Origin: an uncultured Litorivicinus sp.
GTDB lineage: Bacteria; Pseudomonadota; Gammaproteobacteria; Pseudomonadales; Litorivicinaceae
Length of the DNA: 37,138 nt
Reading direction: 5' to 3'
Assembly: GCA_902541775.1 (NCBI GenBank)
Contig: CACBSE010000009.1
Coordinates: 1-37,138, forward strand
Shown: in pieces, positions 15,871-24,542 of the stretch
How positions within the stretch are numbered: the stretch's first letter is position 1
Layout of the letters: each line of letters begins with the position of its first letter
Translations under genes and position numbers: made by a program
The notes under the pieces: model-generated
What the model was told of the DNA's origin: nothing
The model's database searches: none
What the model saw: the letters and a program-made list of their open reading frames with translations, nothing else

Positions 15871-16083
15871 TTAAGCGGGTTTACGACCAGTACGAGCCTT
15901 TTTGGTTGGCGATCCATTGCTATTTGTTTGTTCATCTACTTTCGATTCTCCTCCGCTTGAGGAGGAGTTGAGTAAACATCCGACCCCTAATCCTAAACCG
16001 AATAAACTTAATCCAGTTTTAATAGCGAGGGCAGTCTTGAGCTTGAATGCAAGTAATGGCAACAGCAATAATTTGTTCGTCAT
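15871..16083 (-). CDS. Small protein with N-terminal membrane segment and basic tail
   Basis: A 70-residue protein of unknown function. An AAAGGA site lies about eight bases before its ATG, a good reason to believe it is translated. Residues 4-38 are hydrophobic with a Gly-rich end (GLSLFGLGLGVGCLL), suggesting one or two membrane passes or a signal peptide with a Cys near its end. A Ser/Gly linker and a polar tail ending KKARTGRKPA follow. It sits 38 bases after another small membrane-protein gene on the same strand, so the two are probably a bicistronic unit. I recognise no family. Confidence 0.6.
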   Translation of the reverse strand: MTNKLLLLPLLAFKLKTALAIKTGLSLFGLGLGVGCLLNSSSSGGESKVDEQTNSNGSPTKKARTGRKPA

Positions 16084-16121
16084 ATCTCAAATCCTTTCCG
16101 TAACTCGGTACAGACTGCTTC

Positions 16122-16448
16122 TCATCCCTCTTTTTCCAAGTCCCACTTCACCTTGTTTGGCGACGACTTTGGCTTACGGGATTTCTCCGTTTTGAACACA
16201 AAAAACGTGAAAAACACAGCTGTAATAATTACCCAGTGTCCAATAATGTTATACCCAATATAGAGCAACTCGACCGTGTATATACCAAATGCAATACACC
16301 ACATAGCGGCCAGCAAGATGCTCAACAAATACTTGTACTCCATGGGCGCAAACTTGAGTGCATTCTTTGAGGCGTCCAGTAATCCAAAGCCAAACTTGGT
16401 CAACGCTACCCAACCATTCTCTTCAAATGCTCTGAATATTTTTTTCAA
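16122..16448 (-). CDS. Small two-helix membrane protein
   Basis: A 108-residue protein of unknown function. It starts with TTG; AGGAG lies about seven bases before it. Residues 1-35 are amphipathic and Phe-rich (FEENGWVALTKFGFGLLD). Two membrane helices follow (about 40-65, LLSILLAAMWCIAFGIYTVELL, and 69-88, IIGHWVIITAVFFTFFVF). The C-terminal tail is strongly basic and then acidic (KTEKSRKPKSSPNKVKWDLEKEG). With the 70-residue protein downstream it forms a probable two-gene unit. Such pairs may be envelope-stress or toxin-like peptides, but nothing here proves that. Confidence 0.65.
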   Translation of the reverse strand: MKKIFRAFEENGWVALTKFGFGLLDASKNALKFAPMEYKYLLSILLAAMWCIAFGIYTVELLYIGYNIIGHWVIITAVFFTFFVFKTEKSRKPKSSPNKVKWDLEKEG

Positions 16449-16998
16449 AATGTCTCTCCTTCACGACTTCTATATCGTATCGTACCTTGCCACCAAACAT
16501 CTACTGTAGTAGTTCTGTCGCGTTGTGATGGATTTCAGAAGGTGAAGCAAGGAGCAAAAAATGAAAAAGCTCACCCTCCGGAAACTGTATCTAATTGCCT
16601 CGGGGTGGTTTTTGGCTTTCAAGAGTTTTTGACGAAAGAGTGGAATGCAGTGTGACGGGTATTTGTACACGTTTGTGCGGTACCGCCCCCAGGACTGTGA
16701 AAAGAGCTACTGTAAAGACCACGGATATAGCTCTTTACACCCTCCAATAGCATAGAGCCGCTTTTCAGGCATCAATGCAGAAGTCAGTGCAGTTCCTAGC
16801 ACCTAAATCAGTTCAAAGTAGGCTCAAAATACCTATCATTCTTGAATCTTTGACCTTGGGACAGTAAAGCTTGGGATCCTTCGAGAGCCCATACCATTAA
16901 ATGGTGAAGAGCTACGATTTCGAACTTTTCTGGATGATTTTGAAATGAAGCGGGTTTACGCTTAAGCTCACTGGGGAGAGTGCAGGGGAAGTTCAAGT
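16449..16998. other. Intergenic stretch with a palindrome
   Basis: No gene is firmly supported. A minus-strand frame of 79 codons (16808-17047) overlaps the GFA gene start and has no family resemblance. A perfect 13-base palindrome, ACCATTAAATGGT (16893-16905), lies about 95 bases before the GFA-family gene and could be an operator. The promoter of the small membrane-protein pair should lie near 16460-16550. Confidence 0.45.
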
Positions 16999-17442
16999 AT
17001 GCGACATTCAGGCGGTTGCCATTGTGGGTCATGGAATTTTGAAACAAATCACGATCCGATGTTCCTTTATCAATGTAATTGTGAATCTTGCAGAAAACTT
17101 AATGGTTCATACTCACTGGGAGCATGTTACAAAGAAGACGAATTCGTTTGCTCTGGTCCTGAAGTCGATTATGACTACCAGGGCGGAAGTGGCGAGCTAA
17201 TGAAGACACGGTTTTGTCCGACATGTCACGTGAGATTAACTGTGAGACCACAGGTGCTTCCTGAACTCGTGTTTATTCCATTGGGTAATTTTGCTAATCC
17301 AAACCAGTTTCAAAAGATTGATCTTGAGATTTGGACCGGTACCAAACTCGATATCGTCCACGATCAGACCCGAGCTGGACTCAGCGTAAGCGACAGTGGG
17401 ACGGCCGAACGAATCACTAAATTTCTTGAGACATTGAGGTAG
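16999..17442 (+). CDS. GFA-family (CENP-V) zinc-binding protein
   Basis: A 147-residue protein of the glutathione-dependent formaldehyde-activating enzyme (GFA/CENP-V) fold. The zinc-binding cysteines are all there: GGCHCGSWNF at the N-terminus, QCNCESCRKLNGSYSLGA, and RFCPTCHVRLTVR. The later LVFIPLGNFANPNQF also matches the fold. Family members are often annotated as S-(hydroxymethyl)glutathione synthase, but most have no proven activity, so only the fold should be taken as firm. No formaldehyde-oxidation genes lie next to it. Confidence 0.9.
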   Translation: MRHSGGCHCGSWNFETNHDPMFLYQCNCESCRKLNGSYSLGACYKEDEFVCSGPEVDYDYQGGSGELMKTRFCPTCHVRLTVRPQVLPELVFIPLGNFANPNQFQKIDLEIWTGTKLDIVHDQTRAGLSVSDSGTAERITKFLETLR

Positions 17443-17459
17443 CCTAAATCTCTACAAAC

Positions 17460-17618
17460 ATGATTTGGGGTGGGGGTGTTTTCGAAAAATATGAAAGCTT
17501 GAACGAGAGCGGTGGCGGTTTGTATTCGCACGCGGGTCTAAGCCGACAAATAAAACCTTTGGGTAATCTCAGCTTTGCTGGTTCGATCACTGCCGGTATG
17601 CTTGATGCTTGGTGTTAA
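17460..17618 (+). pseudogene. Possible outer-membrane protein remnant
   Basis: A 52-codon frame that starts ATG at 17460 and ends TAA at 17616. It reads as barrel-strand-like sequence with many Gly, Tyr and Ser (WGGGVFEKYESLNESGGG, GLSRQIKPLGNLSFAGSI). It is too short for a barrel and has no signal peptide, so it is more likely a fragment of a lost gene than a functional one. The family is not identifiable. Confidence 0.25.
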
Positions 17619-17660
17619 TTTGTGAGTGAGCAGGTGTACTCAAGGACGAGGTGACGAAGC

Positions 17661-18431
17661 ATGCAACGACTCAGTGCGAACTCGGCGCATAACCAAGATA
17701 CGCTGAATGTTGTCGTTATTCTTGGTAGTGGTCCTAAGGCGAGTCAGGCAGCAAAATGGGATGCGCGTTTTTGGAATCAGCTGGTAGTCATCAACAATGC
17801 ATGGCGAATCCGCTCTGACTGGGATGCCTGCGTGTTTCCGGAAGATTTTCCAGATGAAAATCGACCGGTTAATCCAGCGTCAGGGCAGACTTTGATTCAA
17901 GCTGAGCACTTTGTGCCGCAGCAGAACCAGTTTGGCGGTGTTGTCTATGTAGGCGGTACCATGGCCTTTACCACAGCCTATTGGGCGCTTGGTGCACTGA
18001 AACCTGATGTGATGGCATTTTTTGGATGTGACCTTGTCTATCCCGAATCAGGACCGACTCATTTTTATGGGACAGGGACGCCGGATCCGCTCCGCAAAGA
18101 TGTGACGCTCCAGTCGCTTGAGGCCAAAGCTGCTCGGTTACAGCTGATCGCCGCAAAACATCGGTGTACTTGCTTGAATCTATCTAAAGATCGGAGTCGG
18201 TTGGTGTTTCCGAGGGCGACGCTTGATAGCCTGTCAGAAGTCGAGTACAGGGAACCGGATCACCGGACGATCAATCAAGTATTGACGTGTGAGCGCACAC
18301 TGGGCTATCGAGTACCGTCAGGACGGTACTGGGAGTCCTTTGAGCAGTTTGATGCAAATGCCCTGGCATACATAGATACATTATGGCTTGAGGCCCACGC
18401 AAATTGTCTGATTGCTAGCCAGACGGCTTAA
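17661..18431 (+). CDS. Uncharacterised protein with Rossmann-like N-terminus
   Basis: A 256-residue soluble protein with no signal peptide or membrane helix. GAGG lies upstream of the ATG. The first strand and loop, VVVILGSGPKASQAAKW, look like a nucleotide- or sugar-binding Gly loop. Conserved-looking segments follow: VVINNAWRIRSDWDACVFPEDFP, GGTMAFTTAYWALGALKPDVMAFFGCDLVY and GPTHFYGTGTPDPLR. The pattern of a Gly loop followed by an FFGCDLVY strand and an HFYG loop recalls MptE-like/DUF115 or sialyltransferase-like proteins, but I cannot place it securely. No linked pathway genes are adjacent. Confidence 0.75.
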   Translation: MQRLSANSAHNQDTLNVVVILGSGPKASQAAKWDARFWNQLVVINNAWRIRSDWDACVFPEDFPDENRPVNPASGQTLIQAEHFVPQQNQFGGVVYVGGTMAFTTAYWALGALKPDVMAFFGCDLVYPESGPTHFYGTGTPDPLRKDVTLQSLEAKAARLQLIAAKHRCTCLNLSKDRSRLVFPRATLDSLSEVEYREPDHRTINQVLTCERTLGYRVPSGRYWESFEQFDANALAYIDTLWLEAHANCLIASQTA

Positions 18432-18652
18432 GCTAATTGGGGACTCGCTCAAATGAAGGTAACCGTAGTTCACCGAGAAAAGGATTTATTTTTTATTGCG
18501 GCAAAAAACTAGATTCTTTTATTTGGCGTTCAATTTTAGAAGATGTGCGGAGCCGCACGACGCATCGCTTAGTATGGGAGATTACGAATTATCTAATTGC
18601 AAACTTAAATAAAATGGAAGAGGTTAATGGTAATTGAATAAAAAATCGATAG

Positions 18653-18883
18653 ATGGTGGATGTCTTTGTGCTAGGTTTGGAGACTTTTGCCAAACGCGCA
18701 GATGTAGCAATACCACCGAGAGCTCTTGCGGATTCGACGGTGCCAATAGTGAGTGGGAGGGCCGAGCGAGGGGCTTATGTGTCTGCTGAGCAATTACAAG
18801 CCAACAAAAACCCTGGTGCCCGAGCGGTTGCCAAAATTCTCGAGTATTCGATCAAGCGTCAACAGAAATTAATGGAGATTTAG
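18653..18883 (+). CDS. Small hypothetical protein upstream of the thioredoxin-like gene
   Basis: A 76-residue frame whose stop TAG directly precedes the ATG of the next gene, so the two may be translationally coupled. It is polar with one amphipathic C-terminal helix (ARAVAKILEYSIKRQQKLMEI). The start region (MVDVFVLGLETFAKRADVAI) has no clear ribosome-binding site. The 18437-18652 stretch before it includes a short frame, MKVTVVHREKDLFFIAAKN, that ends early; together they could be remains of one older gene. I recognise no family. Confidence 0.45.
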   Translation: MVDVFVLGLETFAKRADVAIPPRALADSTVPIVSGRAERGAYVSAEQLQANKNPGARAVAKILEYSIKRQQKLMEI

Positions 18884-19432
18884 ATGCCAATTGAGACACC
18901 TGGATGCAACAGTGGTATGCCCGCGAAATCATTTGAGATGAGGGACGTCAATGGCCGACTGTGGAGTCTGGATGATTTCAAACAAAAGTCAGGGCTGGTT
19001 GTGGCGTTTATCTGTAACCACTGTCCGTACGTCAAGGCGGTGATTGGGGACTTCGTAACTGATGCTAACCAGCTCCTCGAGGAAGATATTGGCATCGTGG
19101 CAGTTATGTCGAATGATTATCGATCTTACCCGGACGACAGTCCTGAAAAAATGTCTGAGTTTGCGGATGAATACAAATTTAGATTCCCGTACCTTCTCGA
19201 TGAGAGCCAAGAGGTTGCACGAGCGTACGACGCTGTTTGTACTCCAGATTTTTTTGGATTTGATGGATCGCTTCACCTTCAGTATCGAGGTCGACTTGAT
19301 AATTTACGGATGGAGCGGGGGGGAGAGCGATCCCCAGATCTTTTGAATGCGATGCGCGAGATTAAGAAGGCGGGGAAGTATTCAGGAGGGCAGTTGCCGT
19401 CTGCTGGTTGTTCCATAAAGTGGAAGTCCTAA
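18884..19432 (+). CDS. Thioredoxin-fold (AhpC/TSA-like) protein with CNHC active site
   Basis: A 182-residue cytoplasmic redox protein. After the redoxin start (MPAKSFEMRDVNGRLWSLDDF) comes the active-site strand and helix VVAFICNHCPYVKAVIGDF, with a C-x-x-C pair (CNHC). Further family segments are VAVMSNDYRSYPDDSPEKM, PYLLDESQEVARAYDAVCTPDFFG and the C-terminal PSAGCSIKWK. It resembles the thioredoxin family often annotated as thiol-disulfide isomerase or peroxiredoxin-like, whose natural substrate is unclear. A decayed partial relative lies at 10745-11077 in the same window. Its start codon follows immediately after the stop of the small frame upstream. Confidence 0.9.
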   Translation: MPIETPGCNSGMPAKSFEMRDVNGRLWSLDDFKQKSGLVVAFICNHCPYVKAVIGDFVTDANQLLEEDIGIVAVMSNDYRSYPDDSPEKMSEFADEYKFRFPYLLDESQEVARAYDAVCTPDFFGFDGSLHLQYRGRLDNLRMERGGERSPDLLNAMREIKKAGKYSGGQLPSAGCSIKWKS

Positions 19433-19731
19433 TCTGAGTGAAGATGAAGGCTGTTCCGGTGCACGATGGTGGTGGCTAAGCCTGAGATGTGTATCCGCCT
19501 TTATGGGTAAAAGATGGTGATCCCAAAACGGCCATTTCAACGAGCAGGACCTCGCTACCGCAGTCAACCCAACAATGGCTTAAACGACAGGTTGCCAAGG
19601 TAATGAACTGGTCAAATTCAGAGGATACAATGCAGGGCTCAACGAGGATGGGGCTAGTTCGTTAGGCTTTTATTAATCAAGGACTGAATATGAGCCCGAT
19701 CGAGTCCTCGTCGGGTTTGTGAGGATAAGAA
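19433..19731. other. Intergenic stretch before the PhoD-like gene
   Basis: No gene is supported. A hairpin-like sequence, CCCGA with TCGGG around 19692-19715, lies just before the next gene. It has only a short T-run and sits so near the ribosome-binding site (GAGGATAAG) that a terminator role is doubtful. Confidence 0.4.
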
Positions 19732-20706
19732 ATGCGGCTTTTCGTCTTTTGTCTTTTAGTCTGGTCGGTAAGTGTCTCTGCCAACACGCGGATTGGATTC
19801 GGCTCATGCTTCAATCAAGACAAGAGTGCCAAAATTTGGAAGATAATCGGTGACTCGGACCTCGATGGTTTTCTATTTCTAGGAGACAACATATACGCTT
19901 CCCGGAACTTCAGTCGGGCCAGCCTAGAGGCTGCATATGCAAAAGCCAGTGTAGTGATCCCTTGGGATCGCTTGGGACCAATCCAAGCCACATGGGATGA
20001 TCATGATTTCGGTCGGAACGATGGGGGCGCGGACTTCAGCGAGCGATTAGTAAGCCAGCGTTTATTCTGGCAATTCTTTGGGCCACTCATGGACGTCTCT
20101 CAACCCGCGTCGGGGGGCGTTTACAATTCAACGATCCGTACAATTGAGGGAAGTAAAGTTCAGATTATTGCGCTTGATACGCGTTCTTTTCGAGGCCGAC
20201 TCAAACCAACACTCATCCGCAATACGCCAGGCGCCGAGCGATATGTGCCGAATCCTGATATTTCTCAGTCCATGCTTGGTGAAATGCAGTGGGCTTGGTT
20301 AGAGGATCAGCTTAACATTTCGGCAGATATCCGGATTATCATGAGTTCGATTCAGGTGATCGCTGAGGGTCATGGTTGGGAGCGTTGGGGAAACCTTCCG
20401 CATGAGCGTGACCGATTACTTGATCTGCTCAAACAGCGAGAGTCGAGTGATCTCTTGTTAATCTCAGGAGATCGGCATGTTGGGGGTGTTTATCAGCTTG
20501 AGCATGATAACGAGCGTTTTATCGAAGTCACATCTAGTGGCTTGAACATGGCTTGGCGCCAATCGACGGAGTATTTACCGAATCAATTGGGAACCCCGAT
20601 CCGGGAGAACCACTACGCAGTGTTGCTGATTTCTCAATACGGATTGGAGCGTGTGACTTGGTACGGTGACGATGGCTCGCAGATCTCCTCGTTTCGATTC
20701 GAATGA
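19732..20706 (+). CDS. PhoD-like alkaline phosphatase/phosphodiesterase
   Basis: A 324-residue exported metallophosphoesterase of the PhoD-like family, which releases phosphate from phosphomono- or diesters. The signal peptide is RLFVFCLLVWSVSVSA. The metal-site motifs follow in family order: FGSCFNQDK, FLGDNIYASRNF, ATWDDHDFGRNDGG, IIALDTRSFRGR and LISGDRHVGGVYQLE. The N-terminal PhoD domain that longer members carry is absent, giving the compact form. GAGG precedes the ATG. A PsiE-like gene lies 0.6 kb downstream; PsiE is known from phosphate starvation in E. coli, so a shared phosphate response is possible, but no Pho box was identified. Confidence 0.9.
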   Translation: MRLFVFCLLVWSVSVSANTRIGFGSCFNQDKSAKIWKIIGDSDLDGFLFLGDNIYASRNFSRASLEAAYAKASVVIPWDRLGPIQATWDDHDFGRNDGGADFSERLVSQRLFWQFFGPLMDVSQPASGGVYNSTIRTIEGSKVQIIALDTRSFRGRLKPTLIRNTPGAERYVPNPDISQSMLGEMQWAWLEDQLNISADIRIIMSSIQVIAEGHGWERWGNLPHERDRLLDLLKQRESSDLLLISGDRHVGGVYQLEHDNERFIEVTSSGLNMAWRQSTEYLPNQLGTPIRENHYAVLLISQYGLERVTWYGDDGSQISSFRFE

Positions 20707-20952
20707 ATCTATCATCAATACCTGTTCTGGCGGTGGGTGGGGATTCAGCTCCACTCTATGTGTCGTTGGTCAGCGGGATTTTCAGATGACCTCGAATTGA
20801 GTCGGGTTGAACAGATATAAAACATCAGTCAAGGAAGAATATCGATTGGTAGGATAAACTGATACCTCAAAACGTCGGCGCTGATAGCGACCTGAACTTT
20901 CTAACTTTGATAATGTCTATAAAACTTGAGAACATTACGCTGGAGGATTCCA

Positions 20953-21276
20953 ATGGCTAAAATGTATATAGTAGGTACGTATTCGTCGGCAGCACTGAAA
21001 GGATTTGTGGCGAATCCGGCTCAGGACAGGAAACAGATTGTTGAAGCAATGACTGCTTCAACGGGCATTCAATTAGTCGACTTCCAAATCACTCGAGGGA
21101 TCTTTGATTTCGTCGCTGTGGCTGAGGGGACAATCGAACAGGCGATGGCAATCAAGATTGCTGTGGGCTCGACGGGGTCGTTTGATCAATTCCACATTTT
21201 AGAGTCGATCGATATCTCGGGGGCAGCGACCCTCGCGCAAACCACATTAGCCAACTACGTTCCGCCTCAAGGATAA
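20953..21276 (+). CDS. GYD-domain protein
   Basis: A 107-residue small cytoplasmic protein. The start ATG at 20953 is preceded by TGGAGGA at the right distance; the in-frame codons further up (from 20926) include the site itself and are not expected to be read. It begins MYIVGTYSSAALKGFVANP, the ferredoxin-like GYD-domain pattern, followed by RKQIVEAMTASTGIQLVDFQITRGIFDFVAVAEG. Such proteins are widespread and lack an assigned reaction. The PsiE-like gene follows at a distance of 66 bases on the same strand and may be co-transcribed. Confidence 0.85.
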   Translation: MAKMYIVGTYSSAALKGFVANPAQDRKQIVEAMTASTGIQLVDFQITRGIFDFVAVAEGTIEQAMAIKIAVGSTGSFDQFHILESIDISGAATLAQTTLANYVPPQG

Positions 21277-21342
21277 TTGTTAGTAGCAATCTCGCTACGA
21301 GACCCCATATCGCATAGGACTGGACAGGCGGGAGAGGCGATT

Positions 21343-21741
21343 ATGGAGACATTGATCCAGAGATCATTTGTGATTGGCGAGAAAGTCTTACTCGTGATCA
21401 TTACACTCCTAACTTGTGTCGCTGTGATATTGGAACTGACTGAACTGGTGGCAACTCAATCAGTGGGCTTGGCTGATCTGCTACTATTGTTCATTTATTT
21501 AGAGGTGTTCGGGATGGCTGTCGCTTACTACCGGGCTCAGACGCTTCCAGTGACCCTACCTGTGTTAATTGCAATTACGGGCATAACGCGGTTGATCATT
21601 CTTCAGGGCAAAGACTTTGATCCATCAATTTTATTGTTCGAGGCAGGCGCCATTTTCCTCCTGGCCGTCTCTTTTGCAGTTTTAACTTGGGCGAACACCA
21701 GGCTCCAAAAAATAAAACCACTGATCGCCGACGAGGATTAG
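21343..21741 (+). CDS. PsiE-like phosphate-starvation membrane protein
   Basis: A 132-residue inner-membrane protein of the PsiE family (phosphate-starvation-inducible E). METLIQRSFVIGEK with GGGAGAG upstream was chosen over a TTG at 21277, because the family starts just before the first helix. Four membrane helices follow: VLLVIITLLTCVAVILELTE, LADLLLLFIYLEVFGMAVAYY, TLPVLIAITGITRLIIL and LLFEAGAIFLLAVSFAVLTW. The segment YLEVFGMAVAYYR and the Arg in TGITRLII match PsiE. Its function is unproven; location near the PhoD-like gene is suggestive of phosphate control. Confidence 0.82.
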   Translation: METLIQRSFVIGEKVLLVIITLLTCVAVILELTELVATQSVGLADLLLLFIYLEVFGMAVAYYRAQTLPVTLPVLIAITGITRLIILQGKDFDPSILLFEAGAIFLLAVSFAVLTWANTRLQKIKPLIADED

Positions 21742-22494
21742 CGATGACAAACGAGTGCGCCACATCCCAACAAGCTGTTTAAGCTAAGTCCTGAATGTTT
21801 CACAATCTTCAGGTCTGCTTGAACCATCGTGGCCTGTTTAACCTTATACTCAACCAGGCCGTGACCTTTGCTGATGAGCTCAGGGCTGACGGCTGAGTAA
21901 TAATAGATCCCGAACTGTTTGACCCTAGTTAAGAGACTCGATTCATAGGGCGCCTGTTTTCTTTGAGCAAGGTTACCCACTCATGATGATGAGGCAAAAT
22001 GGCTAGGCTTTTACAGGTTGCGATACAGAGCAGGTCAAGTGTCAGATACGTGAAGGGAAGGAGGGTTAAGTCTGTGACTATAGATGCAGTAAGCACTGGT
22101 TAGTTCGATAAGAGCTATGTTTTGTGGCCTCGATCGCAGAATTCAGCCCAGACTGTAGCCCCTTTTGACCAGTGTACTTTGGATTGAGTCGATAATTAGT
22201 GCCCTGTGAGATATGTGCGACTGCCTAAGTATAGTGGTCACTGGTCATCCTGGGGTAAGAGCTTCAACAACCGAATGGCGAAGATGGCGATCTAAAAAGG
22301 ATTTTGGTTTTGGCCAGACGGTGCCTCGATCGGTGCAATTTTTTTTCCGCTGCACCAGATGAGGTCAATTTCATGTCATCATCCCGTGTCTATGTTCTCT
22401 AGATTTGGTCCAGTTTGCTCGCTTGGCTGGTTCTGAGAATTTTTCGAGGCTGGCATTTCTCTTGCTGGATGCTGAAAAGATATATATTGAGCCT
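21742..22494. other. Long intergenic region before the glucosylglycerate operon
   Basis: No gene is well supported. A minus-strand frame of 80 codons (21738-21980, GTG start) partly resembles a real protein (LISKGHGLVEYKVKQATMVQADL) but has no ribosome-binding site or family. The promoter of the downstream operon should lie within 22250-22480. A 14-base sequence TGGTTTTGGCCAGA at 22305-22318 is repeated at 26319-26332, after the operon. Confidence 0.45.
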
Positions 22495-23298
22495 ATGAAG
22501 GATTTAATTATTTTTACAGATCTCGATGGGTCACTCTTGGACGCGGAGAGTTACACAGCCTCGCCGGCCGACACGTTGTTTGAGCTTCTGGATAGCCACG
22601 GTATACCAGTAATTTTCAATTCGAGTAAGACTCTCCAGGAGATGATTAAGATCAGACGGTTGATGGGTAATAACCAGCCGTTCGTAGTTGAAAACGGATC
22701 CGCGGTCTACGTGCCACTAGATCATGAAATCGCAGCTACTGCGGGACTTGAATCAGTCCATGGGTATCGACGTTATGTACTTGGCCAAGAGCGTCAACAG
22801 TTTCAGAGCTTCTTGAGGTCAATGCAGGCTGAGTTTCGTTTTAGACCGCTCACAGAGATGTCAGAGGCCGAATTTATCGGGGTAACCGGCCTTACTCGCG
22901 CCGATGTGCCAATGGCGCAAACACGTGAGTTCTCAGAGCCGCTCCTTTGGCATGATAGCGAGGATGCTTTAAACACACTGGCAACGAAGACGGTAGCAGC
23001 AGGGTTTCATCTGGTCTTGGGCGGGCGTTTTGTCCACTTGATGGGATCAACCGATAAAAGTTTGGCGCAACGCTGGTTACTGAACCGAATGAGGCTCATC
23101 CATGGCAAAGACTTTAAGGTAATGGCTCTGGGTGATAGCGAGAACGACGCGCAAATGCTGGCGGATGCCGACTATCCAGTATTGATTCGATCTGACAAAC
23201 ATGGGTTTCCAGAGATTAAAACCAAGGCATCTATCTACAGAACGACTCACACTGGTCCAATTGGCTGGCACGAGGCGGTCAGGCGAATCTTTTTATAA
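22495..23298 (+). CDS. Glucosyl-/mannosyl-3-phosphoglycerate phosphatase (HAD family)
   Basis: A 267-residue HAD hydrolase of the MpgP/YedP type, predicted to remove phosphate from glucosyl-3-phosphoglycerate to give glucosylglycerate. Motif I is IIFTDLDGSLLD (DxD nucleophile), motif II is FNSSKT, and motif IV is ALGDSENDAQML, with VVENGSAVYVP in the cap domain. The start at 22495 is the Met before the first strand; an upstream in-frame extension does not fit. gpgS follows 23 bases later. Because that gene is a glucosyl- rather than mannosyl-phosphoglycerate synthase by family, the glucose substrate is preferred, although these phosphatases often accept both. Confidence 0.88.
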   Translation: MKDLIIFTDLDGSLLDAESYTASPADTLFELLDSHGIPVIFNSSKTLQEMIKIRRLMGNNQPFVVENGSAVYVPLDHEIAATAGLESVHGYRRYVLGQERQQFQSFLRSMQAEFRFRPLTEMSEAEFIGVTGLTRADVPMAQTREFSEPLLWHDSEDALNTLATKTVAAGFHLVLGGRFVHLMGSTDKSLAQRWLLNRMRLIHGKDFKVMALGDSENDAQMLADADYPVLIRSDKHGFPEIKTKASIYRTTHTGPIGWHEAVRRIFL

Positions 23299-23321
23299 CA
23301 ACTTATTTGAGGGTCGAGCGG

Positions 23322-24542
23322 ATGGGAGATTTCTACCAAACAGGAATTGTGACTACGCTGCACAATCTAACACAGCGCTCTACGGATGCATTAGAGTCCG
23401 AGCTTTTGGCGTTCTCAAAACAAAAACGGCTAGGCCTGATACTTCCCTGCTTATACTCTGAGCTAGAAACCGAAGCGATGCCGAATATCGTTCGGGAATT
23501 GAGCCATGTTCCGTATCTTTCGCAGTTAGTCATCGGACTCGACTGTGCAAACGAAGAAGAGTATCGGAAGGCCCTTGTTGTGTTTAGCCAACTCCCGCAG
23601 GAGACCAAGGTACTTTGGAACGATGGACCAAGATTGCGTGCGGTTGATCAGAAATTAAGAGACGCGAAGCTTTCCCCAGATCAGATGGGTAAGGGACGAA
23701 ATGTGTGGTTTTGTATGGGGTATGCCCTCGGCTCAAACCAGGCAGATGCCCTTGCGATCCACGATTGCGATATTGTTACCTATGATCGCGCGCTACTTGC
23801 TCGGTTGTTATATCCTGTCGCCCATCCACAATTTAATTATGAGTTTTGTAAAGGCTACTATACCCGGGTTTCCAATGGAAAAATGAATGGGCGTGTGACC
23901 CGGTTGTTGGTGACACCTCTTTTGCAGACGCTTAAGCAAATATTCGGATCATTGGAATACTTAGATTATCTAGACAGCTTCAGATATCCGCTTGCAGGTG
24001 AGATGTCCTTGAACCGAGATGTCATTAAGGATCTTCGCATCCCGTCAGATTGGGGTCTTGAGATCGGTATTTTGAGCGAGATGACGCGGAACTATTCCAA
24101 AAAACGTCTGTGTCAGGTTGATATTGCAGATCGCTACGATCACAAGCATCAGGAGTTATCGCAAGATGACGCGAATACGGGTCTTTCTCGGATGTCGATC
24201 GACATCAGTAAGGCTATTTTTAGAAAACTCGCCACCAACGGAATCGTGTTCAATCAGGAGACTTTCAGAACCATCAAGGCGATGTATTACCGTGTCGCCC
24301 TCGACTTTGTTGATCATTATAAAAACGATGCTGTGATAAATGGTCTCGATTTGGATTTGCATCGGGAGGAGAAGGCTATCGAGTTATTTGCTTTGAACTT
24401 GATGAAAGCTGGGAATCACTTCTTGGAAAACCCGACCGAGCGACCGTTCATCCCCAGTTGGAACCGTGTGAATAGTGCGTTACCCGGGCTCAGGGATGAG
24501 CTGTTGGAGAGTGTCGATGCGGATATGCGAGAATTCAGCTAG
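23322..24542 (+). CDS. gpgS: Glucosyl-3-phosphoglycerate synthase (GT81)
   Basis: A 406-residue GT-A glycosyltransferase that joins glucose from a nucleotide sugar to D-3-phosphoglycerate, the first step toward glucosylglycerate. ATG at 23322 has GAGG nine bases upstream. The start of the GT-A fold is RLGLILPCLYSEL, then QLVIGLDCANEEEYRKAL. The metal-binding DxD is AIHDCDIVTYD, and the acceptor-site region RYPLAGEMSLNRDV and DWGLEIGILSEM match the GpgS family (GT81). The product is about 400 residues, longer than the mycobacterial enzyme but normal for other bacterial members. The next gene begins right after its stop codon. Confidence 0.9.
   Translation: MGDFYQTGIVTTLHNLTQRSTDALESELLAFSKQKRLGLILPCLYSELETEAMPNIVRELSHVPYLSQLVIGLDCANEEEYRKALVVFSQLPQETKVLWNDGPRLRAVDQKLRDAKLSPDQMGKGRNVWFCMGYALGSNQADALAIHDCDIVTYDRALLARLLYPVAHPQFNYEFCKGYYTRVSNGKMNGRVTRLLVTPLLQTLKQIFGSLEYLDYLDSFRYPLAGEMSLNRDVIKDLRIPSDWGLEIGILSEMTRNYSKKRLCQVDIADRYDHKHQELSQDDANTGLSRMSIDISKAIFRKLATNGIVFNQETFRTIKAMYYRVALDFVDHYKNDAVINGLDLDLHREEKAIELFALNLMKAGNHFLENPTERPFIPSWNRVNSALPGLRDELLESVDADMREFS

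Noticed and set aside
16470-16670. Minus-strand frame of 66 codons.
   Set aside because: Random-looking composition and no ribosome-binding site; likely noise in the promoter region of the small membrane-protein pair.
16808-17047. Minus-strand frame of 79 codons before and into the GFA gene.
   Set aside because: It overlaps the start of a well-supported gene on the other strand, and has no ribosome-binding site or family.
19692-19715. CCCGA/TCGGG hairpin as a terminator.
   Set aside because: It sits directly before the PhoD-like gene start and lacks a proper T-run, so it could not terminate the upstream transcript without being a leader structure.
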